A stretch of 64,000 nucleotides of DNA from Chryseobacterium balustinum (GTDB lineage Bacteria; Bacteroidota; Bacteroidia; Flavobacteriales; Weeksellaceae). This document shows positions 16,811 through 25,919 of the stretch, piece by piece. Location of the stretch: positions 62,001 through 126,000 of the forward strand of contig NZ_FUZE01000010.1 of NCBI RefSeq assembly GCF_900168205.1, read 5' to 3'. Both the position numbers and the translations under genes were made by a program. Under the pieces are notes generated by a model. It was not told the DNA's origin and made no database searches. It saw only the letters and a program-made list of their open reading frames with translations. Each line of letters starts with the position of its first letter. Position 1 is the stretch's first letter.

Positions 16811-18166
16811 ATGTTCAAAAAAATATTAATTGCCAATCGTGGCGAAATTGCAATGCGTATTTTACGTACTTGTAAAGAAATGGGAATCAAAACCGTTGCA
16901 GTATATTCTACTGCCGACAAAGACAGTCTTCATGTAAGATTTGCTGACGAGGCTGTTTGTATTGGTCCTGCAATGAGTAAAGACTCTTATCTTAAAATAC
17001 CTAATATTATTGCTGCTGCAGAGATTACCAATGCTGATGCAATTCACCCTGGGTATGGTTTCTTATCCGAAAATGCTAATTTCTCAAGAATCTGTCAGAA
17101 AAACGGTATCAAATTTATTGGTGCAAGTCCTGAGCAAATTGAAAGAATGGGAGACAAAGCAAACGCTAAAGCAACCATGAAAGCGGCAAACGTACCTTGT
17201 GTACCTGGTTCTGAAGGTTTAATTGAATCTTACGAGCATGCCGTAAAAACTGCAGAAGAAACAGGTTATCCGGTAATGATTAAAGCTACCGCAGGTGGTG
17301 GAGGTAAAGGGATGAGAGCTGTTTGGAAAGCTGAAGACCTAAAAGAACACTGGGAATCTGCAATTCAGGAAGCTGTTGCAGCCTTCGGAAACGGAGGTAT
17401 GTACATGGAGAAACTGATTGAAGAACCAAGACATATTGAAATTCAGGTTGCAGGTGACCAATTTGGTAAAGCTTGTCACCTTTCTGAAAGAGACTGTTCT
17501 GTACAAAGAAGAAACCAAAAATTAACTGAAGAAACTCCTTCTCCATTCATGACTGACGAGCTTCGTGAGAAAATGGGTGATGCAGCGGTAAAAGCAGCAG
17601 AATTTATCGGTTATGAAGGGGTAGGAACTATTGAATTCCTTGTTGACAAGCACAGAAATTTTTATTTCATGGAAATGAACACAAGAATTCAGGTTGAGCA
17701 CCCTATTACGGAGCAAGTTGTAGATTACGATTTGATTCGTGAGCAAATCTTATTAGCTTCAGGAGCTCCAATTTCAGGAATTAATTATTATCCAAAATTA
17801 CACTCAATTGAGTGTAGAATCAATGCGGAAGATCCTTATGCAGATTTCAGACCTTCACCGGGAAAAATCACTGGATTAAATATTCCTGGAGGCCACGGCA
17901 TCAGAGTAGACACTCACGTTTATTCTGGATATACCATTCCTTCTAACTACGATTCAATGATTGCAAAACTGATTACTACGGCTCAAACCCGTGAAGAAGC
18001 GATTGCAAAAATGAAACGTGCATTGGAAGAATTCTATGTTGAAGGTGTAAAAACTACAATTCCTTTCCATAGACAGTTGATGGAAGATGAAGATTATCTT
18101 TCAGGAAACTACACGACAAAATTCATGGAGAGTTTTGTAATGGATAGAAAATATGATAATCACTAA
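16811..18166 (+). CDS. accC: Acetyl-CoA carboxylase biotin carboxylase subunit
   Basis: AccC carboxylates the biotin on AccB using ATP and bicarbonate. The 451-residue protein is full length: [14 protein letters not shown] at the start, the [10 protein letters not shown] block, the ATP-grasp glycine loop GGGGKGMR, and catalytic-site blocks such as [13 protein letters not shown] and [16 protein letters not shown] nine bases upstream is in frame but overlaps the tandem repeat; ATG 16811 gives the normal N-terminus. The last 80 or so codons recur as a degraded copy at 20.58-20.82 kb. Confidence 0.97.
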   Translation: MFKKILIANRGEIAMRILRTCKEMGIKTVAVYSTADKDSLHVRFADEAVCIGPAMSKDSYLKIPNIIAAAEITNADAIHPGYGFLSENANFSRICQKNGIKFIGASPEQIERMGDKANAKATMKAANVPCVPGSEGLIESYEHAVKTAEETGYPVMIKATAGGGGKGMRAVWKAEDLKEHWESAIQEAVAAFGNGGMYMEKLIEEPRHIEIQVAGDQFGKACHLSERDCSVQRRNQKLTEETPSPFMTDELREKMGDAAVKAAEFIGYEGVGTIEFLVDKHRNFYFMEMNTRIQVEHPITEQVVDYDLIREQILLASGAPISGINYYPKLHSIECRINAEDPYADFRPSPGKITGLNIPGGHGIRVDTHVYSGYTIPSNYDSMIAKLITTAQTREEAIAKMKRALEEFYVEGVKTTIPFHRQLMEDEDYLSGNYTTKFMESFVMDRKYDNH

Positions 18167-18187
18167 GATTATTTTAGATAAATACTT

Positions 18188-18218
18188 AAACCGTCTCACC
18201 TATGAGGCGGTTTTTTTT
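18188..18218 (+). terminator. Terminator after accC
   Basis: AAACCGTCTCA pairs with TGAGGCGGTTT (one G.T pair), followed by T8 overlapping the stem end. Confidence 0.85.
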
Positions 18219-18339
18219 GTGAGAAGCTGGATTTTAATGAGGTGTTTGGAGTAGAAAAAAAAATAATCTTTTTATTGAAATTTCTTGATTACTAAAAGCC
18301 AATCACTAATGATTTCAGAGCTTTCATTGACAGTACTTA

Positions 18340-20436
18340 TTATTCAATCTTTGTAATAATACCATTTGTAATGATATAAGAATTATTGTCATTGTAAACA
18401 TTATACCAACTATTCTTGTTTGACTGCCTATAATCAAGCATAAAAACGGTTTTATATTCATTTTTTATATCAAACCTTTTTCTTTCCGAATCAAAGAAAA
18501 TTTCATTTTCATAAATGATGGGTACAAGCAATAAATTATTTTTAGATACCAAACCATACTTATTATTTTTCTTCACAAGATAAGCTTCAAAATACGGATT
18601 ACTCAGGTATTTTATTTCATCATATTCTAATGGAATTATTTTTTTATATGCGTCATTAAACAAACCGGTTTTCCCGTTTTTAGTCACGATAAATGAGGTA
18701 ACAAGGTCTTCTTCACTTCTATAATAATAGTTATAATAATGAAAATTTACGATTTTAATGTTGTCATATTCCGCAGGCAAAACTTTCTTTTCTTCAAAAT
18801 CAACCAACCCTACTTTATTATTCTTAAAGAAGTATATTGCTTTGCTTTTTATAACACTTCTCTCTATTTCATCATATTCTTTTATCGCTGTTTTTTCTTC
18901 ATAAAGTTTGTTCAGCTTGTTACTGTAATAAGTAACCGTATTTTCTTGGTTTTTTTCATCATAAAATCGCCTTACAAAACCAAAGTTTTTTCTAAGAGAA
19001 AAATAACCTTTATCTGATGCCAAAACTATCTTTTGGTTTCTTATATCGTACACAAAGAAACCATTTTGAAGATTAGAACTACTATAAAAAAAATCTTTAG
19101 TTATTCCTTTTTTACTATACCTTCCAAAATTATTATCCGTAACGTATGTATTATAATTTTTTTCGTCCAGATAAACGATTTCTTTGCCAACAGAATTTAT
19201 GATTTTAAACTCCTTAAAATAGGCTCCTTCGGGTCCAAAAAAACCTCCAGGAATAATCAAATAATCAAGATGATTTTTCTTGTAATAATCTTCCATTTTT
19301 TCATCATAACTTTCTTCTACATATTTTCGCAACGGATAAACATTTATAATTTCATACTTTGGTTCTACGAATATGTTACCATTAAAATCAATCAGTCCAT
19401 ATTTGCCTTTACTAGGATGAAATTTGAATAGTTGGGATAAATAATTTTCATAATTTTCGTTCTTAGAATAATTCCCGTAATCATAATAATGAGAAACAGA
19501 TTCAATTAATGGGTAAGAAAATTTCGATTTCATACCATTTTTCATCAAGCGAGAATTCACACCTTCTTTAAGGTAAATATAACCGTTTGTTATATTGCTG
19601 ATGCTGTCTTTACTAATGGTTTCGTTGAAATTTTCATCAAGAATATAATTATAAAAATTTTCTTTGGCTGCGTATATCTTGTTATTAAAAACTCGGTAAT
19701 ATTTATACTTTCGTTCGGTTTTCTGTTCGGTTTCCATATTATAAAAGCCTCCTTTAAAACCTTCTTTGTAGAATAAGATATTTTTAATAGGCAAAAAACC
19801 TAAATCGTCATAATCTACTTTTATAGATTGGGCACTAAATTGGTTATTTTCAAACTTCACCAGTCTATTTTGGCTCACTTTTAATGTATTCTCGTTGTAT
19901 TTTCCTGAAAACCCTTCTGTTTTAGGATACTCAATAACAATAAAATAGACAATATTTTTATATTCTTTAATCTCAGAAAAACGATGAATTATAGGAGGAT
20001 ACAGCAATTTTCCATTTTTAGAGTAAATTCCGTATTGCTCATCATACAAATCTTCATTGGTATAAGAAAAGATTACATCTTTCAAATATTTTTCTAATTT
20101 TTCTTTGGTATTTGCGTTTGCGTTTGCAAAATTAGATTTGCTATTTTTCACACTTTTGTATTGAGCCGGAACGATTGTTTTCCCTAAATGATTGATTACT
20201 CCAAACAGCGAATTCTTTTCGACTACAAATAAATTTTCATCAAAAAAATCAATGTTGTCGAATGTCGCATTAGTTAGTTTCTTATCAAGACTGTCTTTAA
20301 CTCCAAATTTTCCATTTTCTTCATAAAAAAATTTCTGGCGCAATATTATTCTGGCAGAATCTTCAGCTTCCCTGTTCCTTTGCCCCGAAATACAAATTAT
20401 AAAAAAGGAAAAAAGAAAAATTAATAGTACTTTCAT
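18340..20436 (-). CDS. WG-repeat-containing exported protein
   Basis: The 698-residue protein has an N-terminal signal peptide (MKVLLIFLFSFFIICISGQ). It carries scattered WG-like repeats of about 35-50 residues with a G-L/V-[IVF]-[DN] core followed by P-x-x-Y-[DE]. Clear copies are LFGVINHLGKTIVPAQYK, KYGLIDFNGNIFVEPKYE, KVGLVDFEEKKVLPAEYD and KTGLFNDAYKKIIPLEYD. Most copies lack the Trp. WG-repeat proteins probably fold as beta-propeller-like or solenoid surfaces; their functions are mostly unknown. ATG 20436 is chosen over two upstream GTG codons. The gene lies between intact accC and the accC remnant. Confidence 0.82.
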   Translation of the reverse strand: MKVLLIFLFSFFIICISGQRNREAEDSARIILRQKFFYEENGKFGVKDSLDKKLTNATFDNIDFFDENLFVVEKNSLFGVINHLGKTIVPAQYKSVKNSKSNFANANANTKEKLEKYLKDVIFSYTNEDLYDEQYGIYSKNGKLLYPPIIHRFSEIKEYKNIVYFIVIEYPKTEGFSGKYNENTLKVSQNRLVKFENNQFSAQSIKVDYDDLGFLPIKNILFYKEGFKGGFYNMETEQKTERKYKYYRVFNNKIYAAKENFYNYILDENFNETISKDSISNITNGYIYLKEGVNSRLMKNGMKSKFSYPLIESVSHYYDYGNYSKNENYENYLSQLFKFHPSKGKYGLIDFNGNIFVEPKYEIINVYPLRKYVEESYDEKMEDYYKKNHLDYLIIPGGFFGPEGAYFKEFKIINSVGKEIVYLDEKNYNTYVTDNNFGRYSKKGITKDFFYSSSNLQNGFFVYDIRNQKIVLASDKGYFSLRKNFGFVRRFYDEKNQENTVTYYSNKLNKLYEEKTAIKEYDEIERSVIKSKAIYFFKNNKVGLVDFEEKKVLPAEYDNIKIVNFHYYNYYYRSEEDLVTSFIVTKNGKTGLFNDAYKKIIPLEYDEIKYLSNPYFEAYLVKKNNKYGLVSKNNLLLVPIIYENEIFFDSERKRFDIKNEYKTVFMLDYRQSNKNSWYNVYNDNNSYIITNGIITKIE

Positions 20437-20579
20437 CACCACTATATTAAAAGTAAATTTAGAAAATATATCAAAGAAATTTAACTTTATAAAAAATAAA
20501 TACCTAACAGCAAAATAAATAACAAACTCTCAATACTTTATCTTGCTTGAAAAAGGGTACAAATAAAAATTAATTGTTG

Positions 20580-20823
20580 AAGTTCACATGTATTCGAAAT
20601 GCAAAAACTTTGGCACATTAACATCTTGTAAAATTGATGAGAACTTTTCAAGCCCGTGAAGAAGCAGTTGCAAAAATAAAACGTGCTTTGGAAGAATTCT
20701 ATGCTGAAGGGCTAAAAACTATATTTCATTACAGATAATTGATTGAAAATAAGGGTCATATTTCTGAAAACGACACTATAAAATTCATGGTGAGTTTTAT
20801 AATGGATTGAAAATATAATAAAA
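20580..20823 (+). pseudogene. Degraded duplicate of the accC 3' end
   Basis: This DNA aligns with accC 17914-18166: CGTGAAGAAGCAGTTGCAAA, CGTGCTTTGGAAGAATTCTA, AAATTCATGG and GTTTTATAATGGATTGAAAA each match with few changes. The frame is broken by stops and small deletions, so it is not translated as a carboxylase piece. Similarity is strongest from 20629 on and may extend weakly into the old terminator (AAACTGCTTTACTT at 20829 against AAACCGTCTCACCT). The 504-bp gap between the WG and MACPF genes otherwise holds only AT-rich DNA and a hairpin at 20833-20862. Confidence 0.85.
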
Positions 20824-20832
20824 TTGAAAACT

Positions 20833-20862
20833 GCTTTACTTGAAGCACCCTTTAAGTAAAGC
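20833..20862 (+). terminator. Hairpin, possible relic terminator
   Basis: GCTTTACTT pairs exactly with AAGTAAAGC over a 12-nt loop. There is no T-run after it. It sits where the accC terminator would lie in the duplicate. Confidence 0.35.
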
Positions 20863-20940
20863 TTCACAATGATTTTTATCATAAAAGAAAACTTCTCTAT
20901 AAAACTATTTAATCATATCTTAGAGAAATATAATTAAATT

Positions 20941-21966
20941 ATGAAAAAACAGCTCTTCATTTTTTTTAGTGCAACCTTATTGGCCATCGTTTCATCATGT
21001 ACATCAACAGATGAAGACATAATAGCTGAAAAAAATACAGAAAACTTTGAAAATCAAGAACATATTACAATTCCTATAACAGACCCTGTCAAAAAATTTG
21101 GGGTATATAATGCTTTGGGATATGGTTATAACGTAACAGGGGAATATGCAGATGCAAACTCTACCGCATTAAAAATTATAGATACAGATAAGTTTAAAAT
21201 AGAAAACCCTTCACGGCTATCTGATGAAACAGTACTCTCTCAGGAGCAAAAAGATGAATATGGGAAAGATGCTGCTTCATTTTCGGAAATGATATCTAAG
21301 AAAGTTGAGGCAACGAAACTCTTAAAAGTATACGGTAAAACAATACCATTTGCATCAGCCATGTTAAATGATCAAACTTTTGATAATTCATATATCTATG
21401 GAAGTTATAACATGATTATAAAGCTTAAAAGATTTAGATATAATGCTACAGCAGAACTATTGAGTAATTATTTAACTTCAAGTTTCTTAAACGATATTGA
21501 GGAAAAAACTCCTGAACAGATTGTTCAAGACTATGGAACTCATGTTTCAGTAGATATATACACTGGAGCAAAAGTAGATATGATTTTTCAGGCCAAAACA
21601 ACAAACCATGACCGTGAACGTGCTGCAAGAATTGGTGTAAGAACATATTTAAACGACGTGAACAATAATGAAATTGATGCTATAGAAGCCTCAAAAAACT
21701 ACGAAAAGAAATTATATTATAAAACCAGAGGTGGTGATAAGTCTAAAGCAAAAGCAGGCATATTTAACCTTGATAAAAAAACTCCGACAATTAACTTTAT
21801 CGATTGGCAAAGTACGGTAACAAAAGAAAATTCAGTTCTTGTAGATTTTGGAAATTCCGGTCTAGTTATCATTTATGATTTAGTAAAAGATCCTGTAAAA
21901 AAAGCAAAGCTTAAATTTTATATTGATAATTATATTATTAAAAATCAAGTTACTTTAGCTCCTTAA
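20941..21966 (+). CDS. MACPF-domain lipoprotein
   Basis: The 341-residue protein starts with a lipoprotein signal whose Cys is in VSSCTS (about residue 20), so it is anchored in the outer membrane or secreted. The MACPF signature is YGTH (198-201) with Gly209 at the expected distance; the second Gly is Ala210. A central amphipathic region (about 140-270) would supply the membrane-inserting hairpins. Bacteroides MACPF proteins such as BSAP-1 kill related strains; whether this one does is inference. Strong charge near 225-275 and no extra C-terminal domain are notable. A terminator follows. Confidence 0.82.
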   Translation: MKKQLFIFFSATLLAIVSSCTSTDEDIIAEKNTENFENQEHITIPITDPVKKFGVYNALGYGYNVTGEYADANSTALKIIDTDKFKIENPSRLSDETVLSQEQKDEYGKDAASFSEMISKKVEATKLLKVYGKTIPFASAMLNDQTFDNSYIYGSYNMIIKLKRFRYNATAELLSNYLTSSFLNDIEEKTPEQIVQDYGTHVSVDIYTGAKVDMIFQAKTTNHDRERAARIGVRTYLNDVNNNEIDAIEASKNYEKKLYYKTRGGDKSKAKAGIFNLDKKTPTINFIDWQSTVTKENSVLVDFGNSGLVIIYDLVKDPVKKAKLKFYIDNYIIKNQVTLAP

Positions 21967-21999
21967 AGTCAATATTTTAAATCTAAATTATACAACATT

Positions 22000-22025
22000 C
22001 CGTCTTTTAGAAAGACGGTTTTTTT
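22000..22025 (+). terminator. Terminator after the MACPF gene
   Basis: CCGTCTTT pairs exactly with AAAGACGG around a 3-nt gap, then seven T. Confidence 0.85.
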
Positions 22026-22189
22026 ATTTATAAGAAATTAAATCAAAGCCTATAAAAAGATATAAAATCTGATTGCCAAGTTTATTATATGAATTTTCTT
22101 CTGAAACTTATGTAACCTACCTTAAAACAAACTTAATTAACAATCGTTCAAACATTATTTTACTGTTTATCTCTTTCATTCAGAATGTT

Positions 22190-22197
22190 TAAATTTG
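22190..22197 (+). promoter_or_regulatory. Putative -7 box of rocD
   Basis: TAAATTTG, 18 nt before the rocD ATG. No clear -33 element. Confidence 0.5.
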
Positions 22198-22215
22198 TAA
22201 AAAAGCAAAAACAAT

Positions 22216-23466
22216 ATGTCAATACAAGAACAAACAAAAAACTCACAATATTTCATCGAACTCGAAGAAAAACATGGTGCACACAATTATCATCCGCTTC
22301 CGGTGGTTTTAGATAAGGGTGAAGGCGTTTTTGTTTGGGATGTTGAGGGTAAAAAATATTACGATTTTCTTTCGGCTTATTCAGCAGTTAACCAAGGGCA
22401 TTCACACCCAAAAATTGTTGATGCTTTAGTAAATCAGGCAAAAAAACTGGCTTTAACTTCAAGAGCGTTCTACAATTCAAATTTGGGAGAATACGAGAAA
22501 AAGATCACTACCCTTTTTGGTTTTGACAAAGTTCTACCAATGAATTCGGGAGCTGAAGCTGTGGAAACTGCAGTAAAGTTAGCCAGAAAATGGAGCTATG
22601 AAGTGAAAGGAATTTCAGAAAATGCAGCTAAAATTGTAGTTTGTGAAAATAATTTCCATGGAAGAACGACAACAATCGTTTCTTTCTCAAACGATCCTGA
22701 TGCTAATAAAAATTACGGACCTTTCACTCCGGGATTTGTAAAAATTCCTTACAACGATCTTACAGCTTTAGAAGAAGTTTTAAAAAATGATGCTCAAAAT
22801 ATTGCAGCTTTTTTGGTTGAGCCGATTCAGGGAGAAGCTGGAGTTTATGTTCCGGATGAAAACTTCCTTAAGAATGCATTAGAATTATGTAAAAAATACA
22901 ATGTTCTTTTCATTGCAGACGAAGTACAGACAGGAATTGCAAGAACGGGTAAATTGATTGCTTGTCACCACGAAAACGTGCAACCTGATATTTTAATTTT
23001 AGGAAAAGCACTTTCTGGAGGAATGTATCCTGTATCTGCAGTTTTGGCGAATGATGAGATTATGAATGTGATCAAGCCGGGTCAACACGGTTCTACTTTT
23101 GGAGGAAACCCTATTGCATGTGCCGTTGCCATTGCAGCGCTTGATGTGGTAGAAGAAGAAAAACTTTCTGAAAGAGCTGAAGAATTAGGAAAATTGTTCA
23201 GAAGTGAAATTGAAAAACTAATCGAAAAATCAGACTTAATTACCAAGGTAAGAGGAAAAGGTTTATTAAATGCCATTTTAATTAATGATACTCCTGAAAG
23301 CTCTACTGCTTGGAATCTTTGCTTACAGTTAAAAGAAAACGGACTTTTGGCTAAACCCACTCACGGAAACATCATCAGATTAGCTCCACCATTGGTTATT
23401 ACAGAAGAACAATTATTAGATTGTGTGAAGATTATTGAACAAACAATCTTGAATTATAAAAAATAA
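22216..23466 (+). CDS. rocD: Ornithine--oxo-acid transaminase
   Basis: RocD moves the delta-amino group of ornithine to 2-oxoglutarate, giving glutamate semialdehyde (arginine/proline interconversion). The 416-residue PLP enzyme shows [43 protein letters not shown] and [10 protein letters not shown] with the PLP Lys264. These fit ornithine aminotransferase better than acetylornithine or GABA aminotransferases. It is followed by a strong hairpin, so it is a single-gene unit. Confidence 0.93.
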   Translation: MSIQEQTKNSQYFIELEEKHGAHNYHPLPVVLDKGEGVFVWDVEGKKYYDFLSAYSAVNQGHSHPKIVDALVNQAKKLALTSRAFYNSNLGEYEKKITTLFGFDKVLPMNSGAEAVETAVKLARKWSYEVKGISENAAKIVVCENNFHGRTTTIVSFSNDPDANKNYGPFTPGFVKIPYNDLTALEEVLKNDAQNIAAFLVEPIQGEAGVYVPDENFLKNALELCKKYNVLFIADEVQTGIARTGKLIACHHENVQPDILILGKALSGGMYPVSAVLANDEIMNVIKPGQHGSTFGGNPIACAVAIAALDVVEEEKLSERAEELGKLFRSEIEKLIEKSDLITKVRGKGLLNAILINDTPESSTAWNLCLQLKENGLLAKPTHGNIIRLAPPLVITEEQLLDCVKIIEQTILNYKK

Positions 23467-23480
23467 ATTCAAATATTTTT

Positions 23481-23517
23481 AAATGAATAACACTCTAAAT
23501 CAGAGTGTTATTCATTT
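23481..23517 (+). terminator. Long perfect hairpin after rocD
   Basis: AAATGAATAACACTCT (23481-23496) and AGAGTGTTATTCATTT (23502-23517) are a perfect 16-bp inverted repeat with a 5-nt loop; the right arm ends in ATTT. It is symmetrical, so it could act on both strands. Confidence 0.75.
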
Positions 23518-23591
23518 ATTTAATAAATCGAACAAACGATTGTTTAACTTTTGCGTTTATTTTTCATCTAACCTTTTATAATGTGAAAGGT

Positions 23592-24350
23592 ATGGAAGAT
23601 CCAAAAATAAGTGCTTTATTAATTGTCTTTAATGAAGAGAAAAATATTGAAGAAGCTTTAAACTCGGTAGAATTTGCCGATGAAATTATTGTCTTGGATT
23701 CTTTCAGCACAGATAAAACAGTTGACATTATAAAAAATAAATATCCAAAGGTAAACCTCTATCAAAATAAATTTGAAGACTTTACCAAACAGCGTAATCT
23801 CTGCATTTCTTATGCAAAAAACGACTGGATTCTATTTTTAGACGCTGATGAGAGAATTACTCCAAAATTGAGAAGTGAAATTCTGAAAGAAATAAAAAAA
23901 CCTATAACTCAAAATGCCTATTTTTTTAAACGTAAATTCTTCTTTATGGGTGAAAAAGTAAATTATTCGGGCACTCAGAATGATAAAAACATCCGTCTAT
24001 TCAAAAAAGAAGTGGCACATTATGATGAAAACAAAAGAGTACATGAAGGGTTAAGCAACGTAGATAACCCCGGGACTTTACAAAACTATCTTCTTCATTT
24101 TTCTTTTGATTCTTATGATGCTTACTACAAAAAAGTTATTCACTATTCAAAACTGAAAGCAAAAGATTTACACGAAAAAGGTGTGCACTATAAAATGGTG
24201 AAGCAATTATCAAAAAGTGCATTTAATTTTTTTAAAATGTATTTTCTAAAGCTCGGTATCTTAGACGGTAAAAAAGGGTTAATACTTTCCTATTTAAGCG
24301 CTTTAAGTTCTTTTAAAACCTATGAATTTCTAAAAGAAGAATATGCATAA
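23592..24350 (+). CDS. Glycosyltransferase family 2, WaaE/LgtF-like
   Basis: The 252-residue protein has a GT-A fold: ISALLIVFNEEKNIEEAL, then the DSFSTDKT and LDADER (DxD-like) motifs. The C-terminal FFKMYFLKLGILDGKKG is typical of the lipopolysaccharide inner-core glucosyltransferase group (WaaE/KdtX/LgtF). The frame is open upstream to 23505, but that region is AT-rich leader and the rocD terminator, so ATG 23592 is preferred. It is the first gene of the glycan cluster and resembles the next one. Confidence 0.85.
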   Translation: MEDPKISALLIVFNEEKNIEEALNSVEFADEIIVLDSFSTDKTVDIIKNKYPKVNLYQNKFEDFTKQRNLCISYAKNDWILFLDADERITPKLRSEILKEIKKPITQNAYFFKRKFFFMGEKVNYSGTQNDKNIRLFKKEVAHYDENKRVHEGLSNVDNPGTLQNYLLHFSFDSYDAYYKKVIHYSKLKAKDLHEKGVHYKMVKQLSKSAFNFFKMYFLKLGILDGKKGLILSYLSALSSFKTYEFLKEEYA

Positions 24351-24391
24351 CGATTATTTTTTTCCAGCTTTAAAATTCTGAAAATAAACTG

Positions 24392-24399
24392 TATTTTTG
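24392..24399 (+). promoter_or_regulatory. Putative -7 box for the second GT2 gene
   Basis: TATTTTTG, 20 nt before ATG 24420. It suggests the cluster has an internal promoter here. Confidence 0.5.
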
Positions 24400-24419
24400 C
24401 ATCAGTAAGTCATCAATCT

Positions 24420-25175
24420 ATGAAGCTTTCGGTAGCAATAATTACGTTTAACGAAGATAGAATAATCGAAAAAAATCTGAATGCAATTCACGATATAGCT
24501 GACGAAATTGTTATTGTCGACAGTTTTTCTAAAGACTGTACAGAAGAAATTTGCTCAAAATTTCCAACAGTAAAATTTATTCAGCAAAAATTTCTGGGTT
24601 TTGGAAAGCAGAAGAACTTTGCGATTGAGCAATGTCAATCTGAATGGATTTTATTTTTAGATTCTGATGAAATTCCTGATGAAGAATTAAAAAAGTCAAT
24701 CAAAAAAATAATTTCAGAACCACAACCGGAATTCAATGTTTATGACGCCGAATTTAATAATATTTTCTTGGGGGAAACCTTAAAATATGGAGGTTGGGGA
24801 AATATAAAAAGAGAAAGACTTTTCAGAAAAGGCCACGGAAAATACTCTGAAGACATTGTACATGAAGTATTCATTACGACAGAACCTAAAGGAAAACTGA
24901 AAGGGAAAATAAATCATTACACATACAAAGACATTTATCACCACATCGAAAAGTCTAATAAATATACCTCGATGATGGCAGAAAAGATGTATAAGAATGG
25001 TAAAAAATCTAATATTTTTAAAATTCTTTTTAAACCTATGTTTCAGTTCTTCAAATCTTATTTTTTACGGTTAGGATTTCTTGACGGTTTGGTTGGTTAT
25101 TACGCTGCAGCAACAGCAGCCTTTTACACCTTCCTTAAATATAAAAAACTTCACGAAATTCATAAATTCAGATAG
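24420..25175 (+). CDS. Glycosyltransferase family 2, WaaE/LgtF-like paralogue
   Basis: The 251-residue protein is a paralogue of the preceding one: LSVAIITFNEDRIIEKNL, DSFSKDCT, LDSDE as DxD, and C-terminal FFKSYFLRLGFLDGLVGYYAA. The pair may add successive sugars of one core, or one of them may have changed specificity; this is inference. It is 3 nt from the deacetylase start, so the two are co-transcribed. Confidence 0.87.
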   Translation: MKLSVAIITFNEDRIIEKNLNAIHDIADEIVIVDSFSKDCTEEICSKFPTVKFIQQKFLGFGKQKNFAIEQCQSEWILFLDSDEIPDEELKKSIKKIISEPQPEFNVYDAEFNNIFLGETLKYGGWGNIKRERLFRKGHGKYSEDIVHEVFITTEPKGKLKGKINHYTYKDIYHHIEKSNKYTSMMAEKMYKNGKKSNIFKILFKPMFQFFKSYFLRLGFLDGLVGYYAAATAAFYTFLKYKKLHEIHKFR

Positions 25176-25178
25176 AAT

Positions 25179-25919
25179 ATGGTTCAGTTTTTTAAAAGAG
25201 TTTGGGGGCTTTCAAAGAAAGAAAGCATTAGAATTTTGATGTATCATCAGGTTTTACCGCAATCTATCGCATATAAAAATGATTTGATTGTTACGATTGA
25301 AAATCTAGAAGAGCAACTGATTTACATCAAAAACAATTTCAAAACTATATTTTTCAAAGATTTAAAAACTTCAAAATCTATTGAGAATAAAATTATTTTA
25401 ACCTTCGATGATGGGTATTATAATAACTTAAAATATCTGATTCCTCTCCTCGAAAAATACCAGTTGAAAGCGACAATTTTCATTCCTACTGAGTTTATAC
25501 AAAACAATCTGAATGGAGAAGAAAGAGTCTACATGAATTTTACCGAAATAAAATCTTTGAACCCTAATTTAGTTGAAATTGCTTTACACAGCCATTCTCA
25601 TAAGAATTTTTCACAAATGATGTTATCAGAATCGGAAGCAGATCTTCTAAAAAACATTGAAATTTTGGAACAGAACGAAATTAACTTCACAAAAGTTCTT
25701 GCTTATCCTTATGGGAAATTTCCAAAAGAAAAAAAACGTAAAGTAGAATTTTTCAAAATGCTTGAAAGAATCGGAATTGTTTCTGCGATGAGAATCGGAA
25801 ATAATGTAGCATCTTATCCTTTTAAAAAGAGATTTGAAGTCAATCGTATCGACATCAAGTATGATGATTCTTTAAAAGCATTCAAATGGAAGCTCAAATT
25901 TGGGAAAACAAAGCTTTAA
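25179..25919 (+). CDS. Polysaccharide deacetylase family protein
   Basis: The 246-residue protein has the NodB-type motifs: an opening ILMYHQVLP, motif 1 LTFDDGYYNN (two Asp of the metal and base sites), motif 2 ALHSHSHKN (H-x3-H metal ligands), and a YPYGKFP block. It would remove acetyl groups from a surface sugar. No signal peptide is seen, so it probably acts in the cytoplasm on a lipid-linked intermediate. Its stop overlaps that of the opposing GT4 gene within TTAA. Confidence 0.87.
   Translation: MVQFFKRVWGLSKKESIRILMYHQVLPQSIAYKNDLIVTIENLEEQLIYIKNNFKTIFFKDLKTSKSIENKIILTFDDGYYNNLKYLIPLLEKYQLKATIFIPTEFIQNNLNGEERVYMNFTEIKSLNPNLVEIALHSHSHKNFSQMMLSESEADLLKNIEILEQNEINFTKVLAYPYGKFPKEKKRKVEFFKMLERIGIVSAMRIGNNVASYPFKKRFEVNRIDIKYDDSLKAFKWKLKFGKTKL

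Noticed and set aside
20437..20940. Insertion sequence carrying the accC copy
   Set aside because: No transposase, no terminal inverted repeats and no target duplication were found.
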